From positions 1-49,530 of the forward strand of contig CALPIE020000005.1 of NCBI GenBank assembly GCA_943323545.2: 49,530 bases of DNA, in the 5' to 3' direction. Positions 8,425 to 15,120 of the stretch are shown here, piece after piece. The translations under genes and the position numbers were made by a program. Position 1 is the stretch's first letter. The number at the start of each line of letters is the position of its first letter. The stretch comes from Bifidobacterium breve (lineage in GTDB: Bacteria > Bacteroidota > Bacteroidia > Flavobacteriales > Flavobacteriaceae). The notes under the pieces are model-generated. The model was not told the origin of the DNA, did not search any database, and saw only the letters and a list, made by a program, of their open reading frames with translations.

Positions 8425-9036
8425 TTATTGCTTTTTAACAGCATCATGACTCTGACTCGAAATGCCATTGTTCCATAAAGTTAAAATGTCGGTAGCAACT
8501 GCAGCGCCACTTCCTGCGGCAATGGTTAATTGACTTCTCCAACCAGCAAGAGTTCCCACAACATATATTCCGTCAGCCACTTTATGATCTTCATTTTTTA
8601 ACTGAATACGTTGTTTTTCAATTATTGATTTTTTATGGGGAATAACATATTCCATTAGTCCTTCAATGGCAAATGTATTTGAATAACCAATGGCAACGAC
8701 AATCTTTTTAGTTTGATAAGAGTTTTTTTGGGTAATTACAGTAAAATTAGGAAATTCACCATCCACTTTAAGAACTTTCTCAGCTTTAATTTGTTCAACA
8801 TGAGGATATAGATTATCCAATTGTTGTAAACTTTCCACTAATAAATCAGATCCTAATTTTCCTTGAGGGATTCCGTATGCATTATTAAACAAAGCTTCTT
8901 GAAGAGAGGATGTTTTTTGGTGGACTAAAATCCCGATTTTTTTATCATGAACAAAAGGTTTGTTTTTTGCTGAACCCAATACTAACGCACAAGAAACACC
9001 AGAAACTCCACCACCAATAATTAAAACATCAAACAT
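8425..9036 (-). CDS. NAD(P)/FAD-dependent oxidoreductase, thioredoxin-reductase-like, minimal
   Basis: FAD-binding Rossmann protein: the dinucleotide motif GGGVSG is at residues ~8-13 (DVLIIGGGVSGVSCALVL) and the second FAD motif is GIYVVGTLAGWRSQLTIAAGSGAA near residues 160-183. At 203 residues it lacks the NADPH-binding domain and the CxxC redox pair of full-length thioredoxin reductases (~310 residues), so it is a single-domain relative. A canonical thioredoxin reductase activity is unlikely; the electron donor is unknown. Its start is 3 bases after the stop of the 66-residue membrane protein gene, suggesting one transcript. Confidence 0.78.
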   Translation of the reverse strand: MFDVLIIGGGVSGVSCALVLGSAKNKPFVHDKKIGILVHQKTSSLQEALFNNAYGIPQGKLGSDLLVESLQQLDNLYPHVEQIKAEKVLKVDGEFPNFTVITQKNSYQTKKIVVAIGYSNTFAIEGLMEYVIPHKKSIIEKQRIQLKNEDHKVADGIYVVGTLAGWRSQLTIAAGSGAAVATDILTLWNNGISSQSHDAVKKQ

Positions 9037-9039
9037 TAA

Positions 9040-9240
9040 TTATTGGTTTTTAAGTTTTTCTTCTATTTTTTTTGACATCTTAAATATAAGAAGAATAAAA
9101 AGAGCACAAAAAGCAGCAACAATTCCAATTAGAGCCACCATACTCTCTCCTTCAAAGGGTTTGTCAAAATTCAATAAAGTAATATTGAATATGATTAATG
9201 AAGTAGCAACAAGCAATAATAAATTGGTAAAAATTTTCAT
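9040..9240 (-). CDS. Small two-helix membrane protein, unknown function
   Basis: 66-residue protein with two hydrophobic segments (residues ~4-23 and ~34-54) separated by a short polar loop NFDKPFEGES, and a basic/acidic tail KMSKKIEEKLKNQ. No recognised family. It has a well-spaced promoter (9258-9285) and lies 3 bases upstream of the FAD oxidoreductase, which supports it being a real gene and its co-expression with that enzyme. Confidence 0.65.
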   Translation of the reverse strand: MKIFTNLLLLVATSLIIFNITLLNFDKPFEGESMVALIGIVAAFCALFILLIFKMSKKIEEKLKNQ

Positions 9241-9257
9241 TAGATAAAATTAAACGA

Positions 9258-9285
9258 CAAAAGTAATAAATTACAATTTATACAA
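9258..9285 (-). promoter_or_regulatory. Predicted promoter of the 66-residue protein / oxidoreductase operon
   Basis: On the minus strand TTG (9285-9283) and TACTTTTG (9265-9258) are separated by 17 bases, a canonical Bacteroidota -33/-7 pair. The -33 element overlaps the end of the marC coding sequence. Confidence 0.55.
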
Positions 9286-9853
9286 ATAAATCTTTAACAT
9301 TAGTTGTAAATAATTTAACAGCAATCGCTAATAGAATTACACCAAAAACTTTCCGAATAATATTTATCCCATTTTTACTCAACATCTTCTCGATTTTAGT
9401 CGACGATTTTAAAACACCATACACTAAAACAATATTTATCAAAATAGCAATAATAATGTTAATAGAATAAAATTCGGCTCGAAGTGAAAGTAAAGTTGTC
9501 ATTGTTCCAGCACCAGCAACTAATGGGAAAGCAATAGGAACTATAGAAGCTGAAGTTGCTTCCTCATCTCGGTACAATCGAATACCTAAAATCATTTCAA
9601 GCGCTAAAAAGAACAAAACAAAAGAGCCTGCAACCGCAAATGAATTGACATCTATCCCAATAAGTTTTAATATTTCTTCTCCTACAAATAAAAAAGCAAT
9701 CATGATTCCGGCAGAAACCAAAGCAGCTTTCCCCGATTGAATATGACCAAACTTCGTCCGTAAATCGATAATAATCGGAATACTTCCGATGATATCAATT
9801 ACTGCAAAAAGTACCATAGTAGCAGTTGCTATTTCTCTATAATTGATTTCCAT
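9278..9853 (-). CDS. MarC family integral membrane protein
   Basis: 191-residue polytopic membrane protein with six predicted helices. Family-typical segments are FAVIDIIGSIPIIIDL at the N-terminus, FLALEMILGIRLYRD in the middle and PIAFPLVAGAGTMTTLLSL after it, which resemble UPF0056/MarC. Despite the name (multiple antibiotic resistance) no resistance role has been established for the family; the function is unknown. A TATTTTTG box (9869-9876, minus strand) lies about 16 bases upstream of the start. Confidence 0.85.
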   Translation of the reverse strand: MEINYREIATATMVLFAVIDIIGSIPIIIDLRTKFGHIQSGKAALVSAGIMIAFLFVGEEILKLIGIDVNSFAVAGSFVLFFLALEMILGIRLYRDEEATSASIVPIAFPLVAGAGTMTTLLSLRAEFYSINIIIAILINIVLVYGVLKSSTKIEKMLSKNGINIIRKVFGVILLAIAVKLFTTNVKDLFV

Positions 9854-9868
9854 AACCTAAATTTTTCA

Positions 9869-9876
9869 CAAAAATA
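9869..9876 (-). promoter_or_regulatory. Predicted -7 box of marC
   Basis: Minus strand reads TATTTTTG (TAnnTTTG), 16 bases before the ATG at 9853. Confidence 0.45.
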
Positions 9877-9920
9877 CAGCATTCCAGTATAATAGTATCC
9901 AAAACCTGATTTTTCATTTG

Positions 9921-9928
9921 TATTTTTG
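9921..9928 (+). promoter_or_regulatory. Predicted -7 box of the DUF3109 gene
   Basis: TATTTTTG, exact TAnnTTTG, about 49 bases upstream of the ATG at 9977 and divergent from the marC box. Confidence 0.45.
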
Positions 9929-9976
9929 CGGCATTATAAATTCTAATATCGCAAATTCTAAATCCTAAATCCATTC

Positions 9977-10549
9977 ATGTTTCAACTAGGAAAAACCATA
10001 GTTTCAGAAGATATATTACAAAAAGATTTTGTTTGCAATCTTTCAGCTTGTCATGGTGCCTGTTGCGTTGATGGCGATGCAGGTGCTCCGTTAAGTGAAG
10101 AAGAAACTAAAATTTTAGAGGAAATTTATCCAAAAATTAAACCGTTTCTTCGCAAAGAAGGCATCGAGGTTATCGAAAGAAATGGAACTTGGGTTGTTGG
10201 AACCGAACAGGATTTAGAAACCCCATTGATCGACAATAAAGATTGCGCTTACGTAATTTTTGACGGAAAAACGGCATTGTGTGGCATAGAACAAGCATAC
10301 AATCAGGGAATTATAAACTGGAAAAAACCCGTTTCTTGTCATTTGTATCCGATTCGAGTAAAAGATTTCACCGAATTTGCCGCTGTAAATTATGATCGTT
10401 GGGATATTTGCGACCCTGCATGTTCATTAGGAGCTGAGTTGGAAGTGCCAGTATACAAATTCGTAAAAGAAGCGTTGATTAGAAGATTTGGCGAAGATTG
10501 GTATATGGAGTTGGAAAAAGTGGCGGAAGATTTGAAGAAGGGAAAATAA
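9977..10549 (+). CDS. DUF3109 family cysteine-rich protein
   Basis: 190-residue cytoplasmic protein with a strikingly ordered Cys set: Cys20, Cys25, Cys29 and Cys30 in VCNLSACHGACCVDG, then Cys in KDCAYVIF, ALCGIE, VSCHLYP and ICDPACSLG. This pattern is that of DUF3109, related to the YkgJ/Fli B-type metal-cluster families, and implies bound zinc or an iron-sulfur cluster. The enzymatic role is unknown. Present widely in Bacteroidota as a housekeeping gene. A plausible terminator follows at 10597-10626. Confidence 0.82.
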   Translation: MFQLGKTIVSEDILQKDFVCNLSACHGACCVDGDAGAPLSEEETKILEEIYPKIKPFLRKEGIEVIERNGTWVVGTEQDLETPLIDNKDCAYVIFDGKTALCGIEQAYNQGIINWKKPVSCHLYPIRVKDFTEFAAVNYDRWDICDPACSLGAELEVPVYKFVKEALIRRFGEDWYMELEKVAEDLKKGK

Positions 10550-10596
10550 TTTCGGATTAACTCCGTTGATCCGTGTGAGGAACCAATGCTAAAACC

Positions 10597-10626
10597 GGAA
10601 ACCGATTGTGACGTTTTCCTTTTTTT
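10597..10626 (+). terminator. Possible terminator of the DUF3109 gene
   Basis: GGAAAC and GTTTTCC flank a 10-base loop (one bulged base) and are followed by a run of seven T. A weaker hairpin than the others in the window. Confidence 0.4.
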
Positions 10627-10635
10627 ATTCACACA

Positions 10636-10663
10636 AAGCTTACGAAAGTGAACTTTCGATGCT
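10636..10663. other. Long imperfect hairpin between DUF3109 and tRNA-Ala
   Basis: AAGC-CGAAAGT pairs with ACTTTCG-GCTT around a 2-base GA turn, with small bulges. It is not followed by a T-run and so is not an obvious terminator; it may be the core of a small repeat or a processed RNA structure. Confidence 0.4.
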
Positions 10664-10676
10664 TCCTGAAATAAAA

Positions 10677-10702
10677 AAAACCGAAACAAACGCTTCGGTT
10701 TT
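10677..10702 (-). terminator. Terminator of tRNA-Ala
   Basis: AAAACCGAA and TTCGGTTTT form a 9-bp stem with an 8-base loop, followed on the minus strand by further T residues. It begins two bases beyond the tRNA 3' end. Confidence 0.8.
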
Positions 10703-10703
10703 G

Positions 10704-10777
10704 TGGAGAATACCGGATTCGAACCGGTCACCCCTTGCCTGCCAGGCAAGTACTCTAGCCAAATGAGCTAATCCCCC
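10704..10777 (-). tRNA. tRNA-Ala (GGC anticodon)
   Basis: A 74-nt cloverleaf on the minus strand: acceptor GGGGGAT/ATTCTCC with discriminator A, D-stem GCTC/GAGT, anticodon stem CTTGC/GCAAG with loop CTGGCAG (anticodon GGC at 10743-10741), and T-arm ACCGG-TTCGAAT-CCGGT. The third acceptor pair is G-U, the identity determinant for alanyl-tRNA synthetase. CCA is not encoded, as usual in Bacteroidota. A TATATTTG box at 10796-10789 is a likely promoter. Confidence 0.93.
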
Positions 10778-10788
10778 AAAAACAGCAA

Positions 10789-10796
10789 CAAATATA
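10789..10796 (-). promoter_or_regulatory. Predicted -7 box of tRNA-Ala
   Basis: Minus strand TATATTTG (TAnnTTTG), 11 bases upstream of the mature tRNA 5' end. Confidence 0.5.
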
Positions 10797-10816
10797 CAGT
10801 TTAGTTTTAAATTTAC

Positions 10817-10824
10817 TAAATTTG
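10817..10824 (+). promoter_or_regulatory. Predicted -7 box of queD
   Basis: TAAATTTG (TAnnTTTG), 17 bases before the ATG at 10842, divergent from the tRNA promoter. Confidence 0.45.
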
Positions 10825-10841
10825 CCAAATAAATTTCTGAA

Positions 10842-11294
10842 ATGAGTAAAATTAGAATTACCAAACAATTCAGTTTTGAAACCGGTCATGCACTTTATGG
10901 CTACGACGGAAAATGTAAAAACGTTCACGGACACAGTTATAAACTTTCGGTAACTGTAATTGGCACTCCAATTTCAGACAATACAAATGTGAAATATGGT
11001 ATGGTTATCGATTTTTCAGACTTAAAGAAAATTGTAAGAGAAGAAATTGTCGATTTATTTGATCACGCTACTGTTTTTAATCAAAACACGCCTCATGTTG
11101 AATTGGCTAAAGAACTTAAAAACCGTGGGCATCATGTTATTCTAGTCGATTACCAACCTACTAGTGAAAATATGGTAGTTGATTTTTCTAATAAAATAAA
11201 AGCCCGATTGCCACAAGAAATAACATTACATTCTTTAAAACTTCAAGAAACAGAAAGCTCATTTGCCGAATGGTATGCTTCCGATAATTTGTAA
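10842..11294 (+). CDS. queD: 6-carboxy-5,6,7,8-tetrahydropterin synthase / PTPS family
   Basis: Converts dihydroneopterin triphosphate to 6-carboxytetrahydropterin, the second step to queuosine and other 7-deazapurines. The zinc ligands are His16 (FETGHALYG) and His29/His31 in NVHGHSY, with the nucleophilic Cys25 in GKCKNVHGH; DHATVFN and LQETESSFAEWY carry the catalytic Asp/His and the pterin-anchoring Glu. 150 residues. A 6-pyruvoyl-tetrahydropterin synthase activity cannot be fully excluded by sequence, but the CxxxHGH motif and the presence of a queuosine-precursor transporter at 47892-48542 favour QueD. lpxH follows after 17 bases, likely co-transcribed. Confidence 0.88.
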   Translation: MSKIRITKQFSFETGHALYGYDGKCKNVHGHSYKLSVTVIGTPISDNTNVKYGMVIDFSDLKKIVREEIVDLFDHATVFNQNTPHVELAKELKNRGHHVILVDYQPTSENMVVDFSNKIKARLPQEITLHSLKLQETESSFAEWYASDNL

Positions 11295-11311
11295 TTTATT
11301 ACATTTACCAA

Positions 11312-12067
11312 ATGCAAGTAACCAATAACAAAAAAATATATTTTGCTTCCGATCAACATTTGGGTGCGCCAACCTCAGAAGCTAGTTTTCCTCGTGAAAA
11401 AAAGTTTGTCGCTTGGCTCGATGAGGTAAAAGGTGATGCAGAAGCTATTTTTTTATTGGGTGATTTATTCGATTTTTGGTTCGAATATAAAATGGTAGTT
11501 CCAAAAGGATTTGTAAGGGTTTTAGGTAAATTAGCCGAAATTCGAGACAGTGGAATTCCCATTTATTTTTTTGTAGGGAACCATGATTTGTGGATGAATG
11601 ACTATTTTGAAAAAGAGTTAAACATTCCAGTTTATAGAGACAATCAAGAATATACGTACAATAATAAAACTTTTTTAATTGGTCACGGCGACGGGAAAGG
11701 ACCCGGAGATAAAGGGTACAAACGAATGAAAAAAGTCTTTACAAACTCCTTCTCCAAATGGATCTTTCGTTGGTTGCATCCAGATATCGGAGTTCAATTA
11801 GCACAATATTTATCAGTCAAAAACAAACTCATTTCTGGCGATGCCGATGTTAAATTTCTTGGTGAAGAAAACGAATGGTTGGTGCAATATTCCAAAAGAA
11901 AACTAGAAACAAAACACTACAATTACCTCATTTTCGGTCATCGTCATTTGCCCATGAAAATTACGGTTGGAGAAAACTCCGAATACATTAACCTTGGCGA
12001 TTGGATTTCGTATTTTACCTATGGCGTTTTTGATGGAGAGACTTTTGAGTTGAAAGAGTTTAAGTAG
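11312..12067 (+). CDS. lpxH: UDP-2,3-diacylglucosamine diphosphatase
   Basis: Hydrolyses UDP-2,3-diacylglucosamine to lipid X and UMP in lipid A synthesis at the inner face of the cytoplasmic membrane. The calcineurin-like metallophosphoesterase motifs are in order: FASDQHLGAP (~10-19), LLGDLFDFWFE (~49-59), FVGNHDLW (~86-93), IGHGDGKGPGD (~126-136) and FGHRHLPM (~208-215). 251 residues, as in Bacteroidota LpxH. The stop codon is three bases before the left terminal repeat of the GIY-YIG cassette. Confidence 0.9.
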   Translation: MQVTNNKKIYFASDQHLGAPTSEASFPREKKFVAWLDEVKGDAEAIFLLGDLFDFWFEYKMVVPKGFVRVLGKLAEIRDSGIPIYFFVGNHDLWMNDYFEKELNIPVYRDNQEYTYNNKTFLIGHGDGKGPGDKGYKRMKKVFTNSFSKWIFRWLHPDIGVQLAQYLSVKNKLISGDADVKFLGEENEWLVQYSKRKLETKHYNYLIFGHRHLPMKITVGENSEYINLGDWISYFTYGVFDGETFELKEFK

Positions 12068-12070
12068 TTT

Positions 12071-12102
12071 TTTGTCATTTCGACGAAGGAGAAATCACAT
12101 AA
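12071..12102 (+). repeat. GTCATTTCGAC palindromic-family repeat, copy A
   Basis: 32-base element matching the reverse complement of 12151-12182 at 30 of 32 positions. Its first 22 bases also form the left terminal repeat of the cassette. Confidence 0.85.
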
Positions 12103-12150
12103 AATTAGTTTTCATAATTTGTTCGGAATAAATGATTCACAAATTCAGTA

Positions 12151-12182
12151 TTATGTGATTTCGCCTTCGTCTAAATGACAAA
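12151..12182 (-). repeat. GTCATTTCGAC palindromic-family repeat, copy B
   Basis: Inverted partner of copy A, 48 bases away; the pair could form a long cruciform or RNA hairpin. Within the spacer AATTTGT (12116-12122) and ACAAATT (12139-12145) extend the pairing. Confidence 0.85.
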
Positions 12183-12217
12183 CTATATAAAATCACATCA
12201 TTTTAGCAGTAGGCAAT

Positions 12218-12535
12218 TCACTCAAAATGATAATTCAAAAATTCAAATTCAAGATTGAATGATCTAATTAAATCTAATTTTTTATCTCTTCGCCATTTTT
12301 TTATTTCTTTTTCCCTTGCAATTGCCTCATTGACCCAAGTGAATTTTTCATAATAAACTAAAAATTCAAGATTGTATTTTGAAGCAAATGTTTTGTTTCC
12401 TAACATAATATTTTCCTTATGTTGTTGTAATCTAATTTTTAAATTATTTGTCATTCCGATATAAAAAGTAGAACGATAATTATTGGTGATTACATAAACA
12501 TAGTAACTGTGAAAACCAAATTGTGGATTGAACAT
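12218..12535 (-). CDS. Single-domain GIY-YIG nuclease family protein
   Basis: A stand-alone GIY-YIG domain of about 105 residues. The motif is YYVYVITNN (11-19, the GIY strand) followed by FYIGMTNNL (24-32, the YIG strand); Arg35 in KIRLQQH and Glu75 in AIAREKEIKKW are the conserved catalytic residues. The frame stays open to 12607, but those extra 24 codons are simply read-through of the terminal repeat; the ATG at 12535 gives the N-terminus MFNPQFGFHSYYVYV, usual for this family. Such small proteins are common in Bacteroidota and have no settled role. Its placement inside inverted repeats suggests it may act on them, which is inference. Confidence 0.82.
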   Translation of the reverse strand: MFNPQFGFHSYYVYVITNNYRSTFYIGMTNNLKIRLQQHKENIMLGNKTFASKYNLEFLVYYEKFTWVNEAIAREKEIKKWRRDKKLDLIRSFNLEFEFLNYHFE

Positions 12536-12551
12536 GATTTTTTGATTTTTG

Positions 12552-12608
12552 TTATGTGATTTACTTCGTCTGTCGTTTTGCTCGAGTCTCCTTCGTCGAA
12601 ATGACAAA
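12552..12608 (-). repeat. GTCATTTCGAC palindromic-family repeat, copy C (interrupted)
   Basis: Read on the minus strand it starts with the same 22 bases as copy A and ends with AAATCACATAA as copy A does, but about 25 bases (containing CTCGAGCAAAACGACAG) separate the two halves. It forms the right terminal repeat of the cassette. Confidence 0.75.
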
Positions 12609-12612
12609 CCTA

Positions 12613-14301
12613 TTACCTCAAATCCTTCAATCGTAATTGCACCGTAACAGTCCCATTGTATTCATTTTCATCAATACAATACACCACATCAAATGGCTTT
12701 TGATTTTTAACCAAATCTAATTTAGCAGCCAATCCAAAACCTATTGCGCCAAACCCTTCCGAGTTATTTTGTTTAACAAACAGTTTCAAATGCTCATTGT
12801 TTTTGCCAAGCGTTTTAGCATAACCAGTGTCATTTAGGTTTTTGGTCAGAAAAACAGGTGTCATATTTTCTGGGCCAAAAGGTTCAAATTGATTTAAAAT
12901 CCGAATCAATCGTTCATTAATGTCAGTTAAATGGAGTTCGGCATCAACCGAAATTTCCGGAATCAACAAATCAGGATGAATCGTATTTGCTACATGTTTT
13001 TCAAATGCATCTTTAAATGCAAAATAATTTTCTTCTTTGATTGTCATACCAGCTGCATACATGTGTCCACCAAATTGTTCCAAATGTTCCGAACACGCTT
13101 CCAAGGCATTGTAAATATCAAAATCTTTAACCGAACGTGCCGATGCTGCGAGTTTATCACCACTCTTTGTAAAAACAATTGTTGGTCGGTAATAGGTTTC
13201 CGTCAAGCGGGATGCAACGATTCCGATAACTCCTTTGTGCCAATTTTCATGGTAAACAACTGTAGAAAATTTTTCTTTTTCATTGTTTTCTTCTATTTGA
13301 GAAAGCGCTTCAACAGTTATATGCTTGTCTAAATCTCTTCGTTCTAGATTATAACCTTCAATTTCGGCTGCAAATTGTTCAGCTTGTTCTAAATTGAATT
13401 CTGTTAACAATGAAACGGCTTGATTGCCATGTTTGATTCTACCTGCAGCGTTGATACGCGGCGCGATAATAAAAACAACATCCGTAATGGTAAGTTCCTT
13501 TTTCTTTACATTTTGTACCAACGCTTTTATGCCCGGACGCGGATTCGTATTAATCACTTCCAATCCGAATTTTGCTAACGTTCGATTTTCACCTGTCATC
13601 GGAACAATATCTGCAGCAATAGCAGTGGCGACTAAATCTAAATATGGAATCAAGTCTTCAATCGTTTGGCTTCTATTTTGTCCTAAAGCTTGAATCAGTT
13701 TAAAACCAACACCACATCCGCAAAGCTCATCATAAGGATAAGAACAATCTTCTCTTTTTGGGTCTAAAACCGCAATGGCATTCGGTAATGTATCGCCAGG
13801 TCGGTGGTGATCACAAATAATAAAATCGATATTTCTTTCATTTGCATAAGCGACGTGGTCAATCGATTTTATACCACAATCGAGTGCAATAATTAACGAA
13901 AATCCATTATCGTCTGCAAAGTCAATTCCTTTGTACGAAATGCCGTAACCTTCGTCATAACGATCTGGAATGTAGGTAGCAATATTTGGATAAAAACTTT
14001 TTAGATAAGAGGAAACTAGTGCAACCGCAGTAGTGCCATCTACATCATAATCTCCAAAAATTAAAATGTTTTCGTTTTTTGAAATAGCGGTTTCTATTCG
14101 AGATACTGCTTTATCCATATCTTTCATCAAATACGGATTGTGTAAATCATCTAAGGTAGGTCTGAAAAATGTTTTCGCTTGTTCTAAGGTTTCGATTCCT
14201 CTTTGAAGTAATAAAGTCGCAATAATTTCATCGACTTGAAGTTCATTTTGAAGTTTTTGAACTTGTTCTTTTTTTGGCTTTGATTTTAGTGTCCAACGCA
14301 T
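12613..14301 (-). CDS. recJ: Single-stranded-DNA-specific exonuclease RecJ
   Basis: 5'-3' ssDNA exonuclease of recombinational and mismatch repair. DHH-family motifs are visible: ILIFGDYDVDGTTAVALV (~77-94), IALDCGIKSID (~137-147), and FIICDHHRPGD (~158-168), giving the metal-binding Asp and His set; GGHMYAAGMTI (~410-420) is the DHHA1 domain, followed by an OB-type C-terminal region. 562 residues, standard. It ends convergently with the GIY-YIG cassette. RecJ of other bacteria binds the C-terminal tip of SSB, which matters for the DUF3127 protein at 46155. Confidence 0.93.
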   Translation of the reverse strand: MRWTLKSKPKKEQVQKLQNELQVDEIIATLLLQRGIETLEQAKTFFRPTLDDLHNPYLMKDMDKAVSRIETAISKNENILIFGDYDVDGTTAVALVSSYLKSFYPNIATYIPDRYDEGYGISYKGIDFADDNGFSLIIALDCGIKSIDHVAYANERNIDFIICDHHRPGDTLPNAIAVLDPKREDCSYPYDELCGCGVGFKLIQALGQNRSQTIEDLIPYLDLVATAIAADIVPMTGENRTLAKFGLEVINTNPRPGIKALVQNVKKKELTITDVVFIIAPRINAAGRIKHGNQAVSLLTEFNLEQAEQFAAEIEGYNLERRDLDKHITVEALSQIEENNEKEKFSTVVYHENWHKGVIGIVASRLTETYYRPTIVFTKSGDKLAASARSVKDFDIYNALEACSEHLEQFGGHMYAAGMTIKEENYFAFKDAFEKHVANTIHPDLLIPEISVDAELHLTDINERLIRILNQFEPFGPENMTPVFLTKNLNDTGYAKTLGKNNEHLKLFVKQNNSEGFGAIGFGLAAKLDLVKNQKPFDVVYCIDENEYNGTVTVQLRLKDLR

Positions 14302-14430
14302 GGTAATTAGGAATTTAGAATTATGATATATGGCTTATATGTTTTACAAAAATAGGTATTATTTTGAATTTTATAAGAGAGGAAAGAATAAAGAGAAAAA
14401 AAATTGACGCTTCTGTCTTCAAATTTACCT

Positions 14431-15120
14431 TTATTTTTTTTCTTTAGTCACAATTTTACCTCCAACCACAACCACAATTTCTCCTTTTGGAGGTTTTGTT
14501 TCAAAGTGTTGTAGCACTTCTTCTGCAGTGCCGCGAATGGTTTCTTCATGCAATTTAGACAATTCTCTTGAGACAGAGATACTTCTGTCTGCTCCAAAAT
14601 ACTTTACAAATTCCGCTAAGGTCTTTACTAATTTATGTGGAGAAACGTAGAAAATCATCGTTCGTGTTTCTTCAGCTAAAGCCAAAAAACGCGTTTGCCT
14701 CCCTTTTTTCTCTGGAAGAAAACCTTCAAATACAAATCGGTCATTTGGTAACCCACTGTTTACCAAAGCGGGAACAAAAGCAGTTGCGCCAGGAAGACAA
14801 TCGACTTCAATATTATTTTCGACACAAGCACGTGTGAGTAAAAATCCGGGATCAGAAATGGCTGGAGTTCCAGCGTCTGAAATAAGTGCAATCGTTTCAC
14901 CACCTTTTAATCGTGTAATCAGATTTTCAACGGTTTTGTGTTCGTTGTGCATGTGATGACTGTGCATGTGAGTGGCAATTTCGAAATGTTTTAGGAGTTT
15001 TCCGCTGGTACGCGTATCTTCCGCCAAAATCAAATCGGCTTCTTTCAAAACACGAATGGCTCTAAAAGTCATGTCTTCAAGGTTTCCAATTGGAGTAGGA
15101 ACGATATAAAGTTTAGACAT
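14431..15120 (-). CDS. rsmI: 16S rRNA (cytidine(1402)-2'-O)-methyltransferase
   Basis: Methylates the ribose of C1402 in the decoding centre of 16S rRNA using SAM. The tetrapyrrole-methylase fold begins MSKLYIVPTPIGNLEDMTFRA; the family motif ALISDAGTPAISDPGF is at residues ~77-92, and VDCLPGATAFVPALVNSGLP follows. 229 residues. The ATG abuts the TAA of the upstream Glu-rich gene with no intervening base, indicating translational coupling. Confident. Confidence 0.93.
   Translation of the reverse strand: MSKLYIVPTPIGNLEDMTFRAIRVLKEADLILAEDTRTSGKLLKHFEIATHMHSHHMHNEHKTVENLITRLKGGETIALISDAGTPAISDPGFLLTRACVENNIEVDCLPGATAFVPALVNSGLPNDRFVFEGFLPEKKGRQTRFLALAEETRTMIFYVSPHKLVKTLAEFVKYFGADRSISVSRELSKLHEETIRGTAEEVLQHFETKPPKGEIVVVVGGKIVTKEKK

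Larger units (their letters stand above)
12071..12608. mobile_element. Putative GIY-YIG cassette with 22-bp terminal inverted repeats
   Basis: The first 22 bases (12071-12092, beginning TTTGTCATTTCGACG) are the perfect reverse complement of the last 22 (12587-12608). The 538-bp unit fills the space between the lpxH stop (12067) and the recJ stop (12613), leaving only 3-4 bases on each side. Inside it is one gene, a single-domain GIY-YIG nuclease on the minus strand. The left end is doubled into an inverted pair (12071-12102 and 12151-12182). No target-site duplication is evident. Mobility is inferred, not shown. Confidence 0.6.

Noticed and set aside
10704..10777. Reading this tRNA as tRNA-Gly (GCC)
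   Set aside because: The string TTGCC invites it, but the cloverleaf puts GGC at positions 34-36 and the acceptor has the G3-U70 pair of tRNA-Ala.
10390..10864. Minus-strand open frames across the tRNA region
   Set aside because: They run through the tRNA gene, its terminator and the 3' part of the DUF3109 gene; the proteins have no recognisable features.
10704..10864. tRNA-associated integration site
   Set aside because: No integrase, no duplicated tRNA 3' end and no foreign-looking genes nearby.
12536..12607. A longer GIY-YIG protein starting at 12607
   Set aside because: The additional 24 codons are the terminal repeat read in frame; the ATG at 12535 gives the usual family N-terminus.
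12060..12615. Target-site duplication around the GIY-YIG cassette
   Set aside because: Flanking bases (TAGTT on the left, CCTATT on the right) do not match, so transposition is not claimed.
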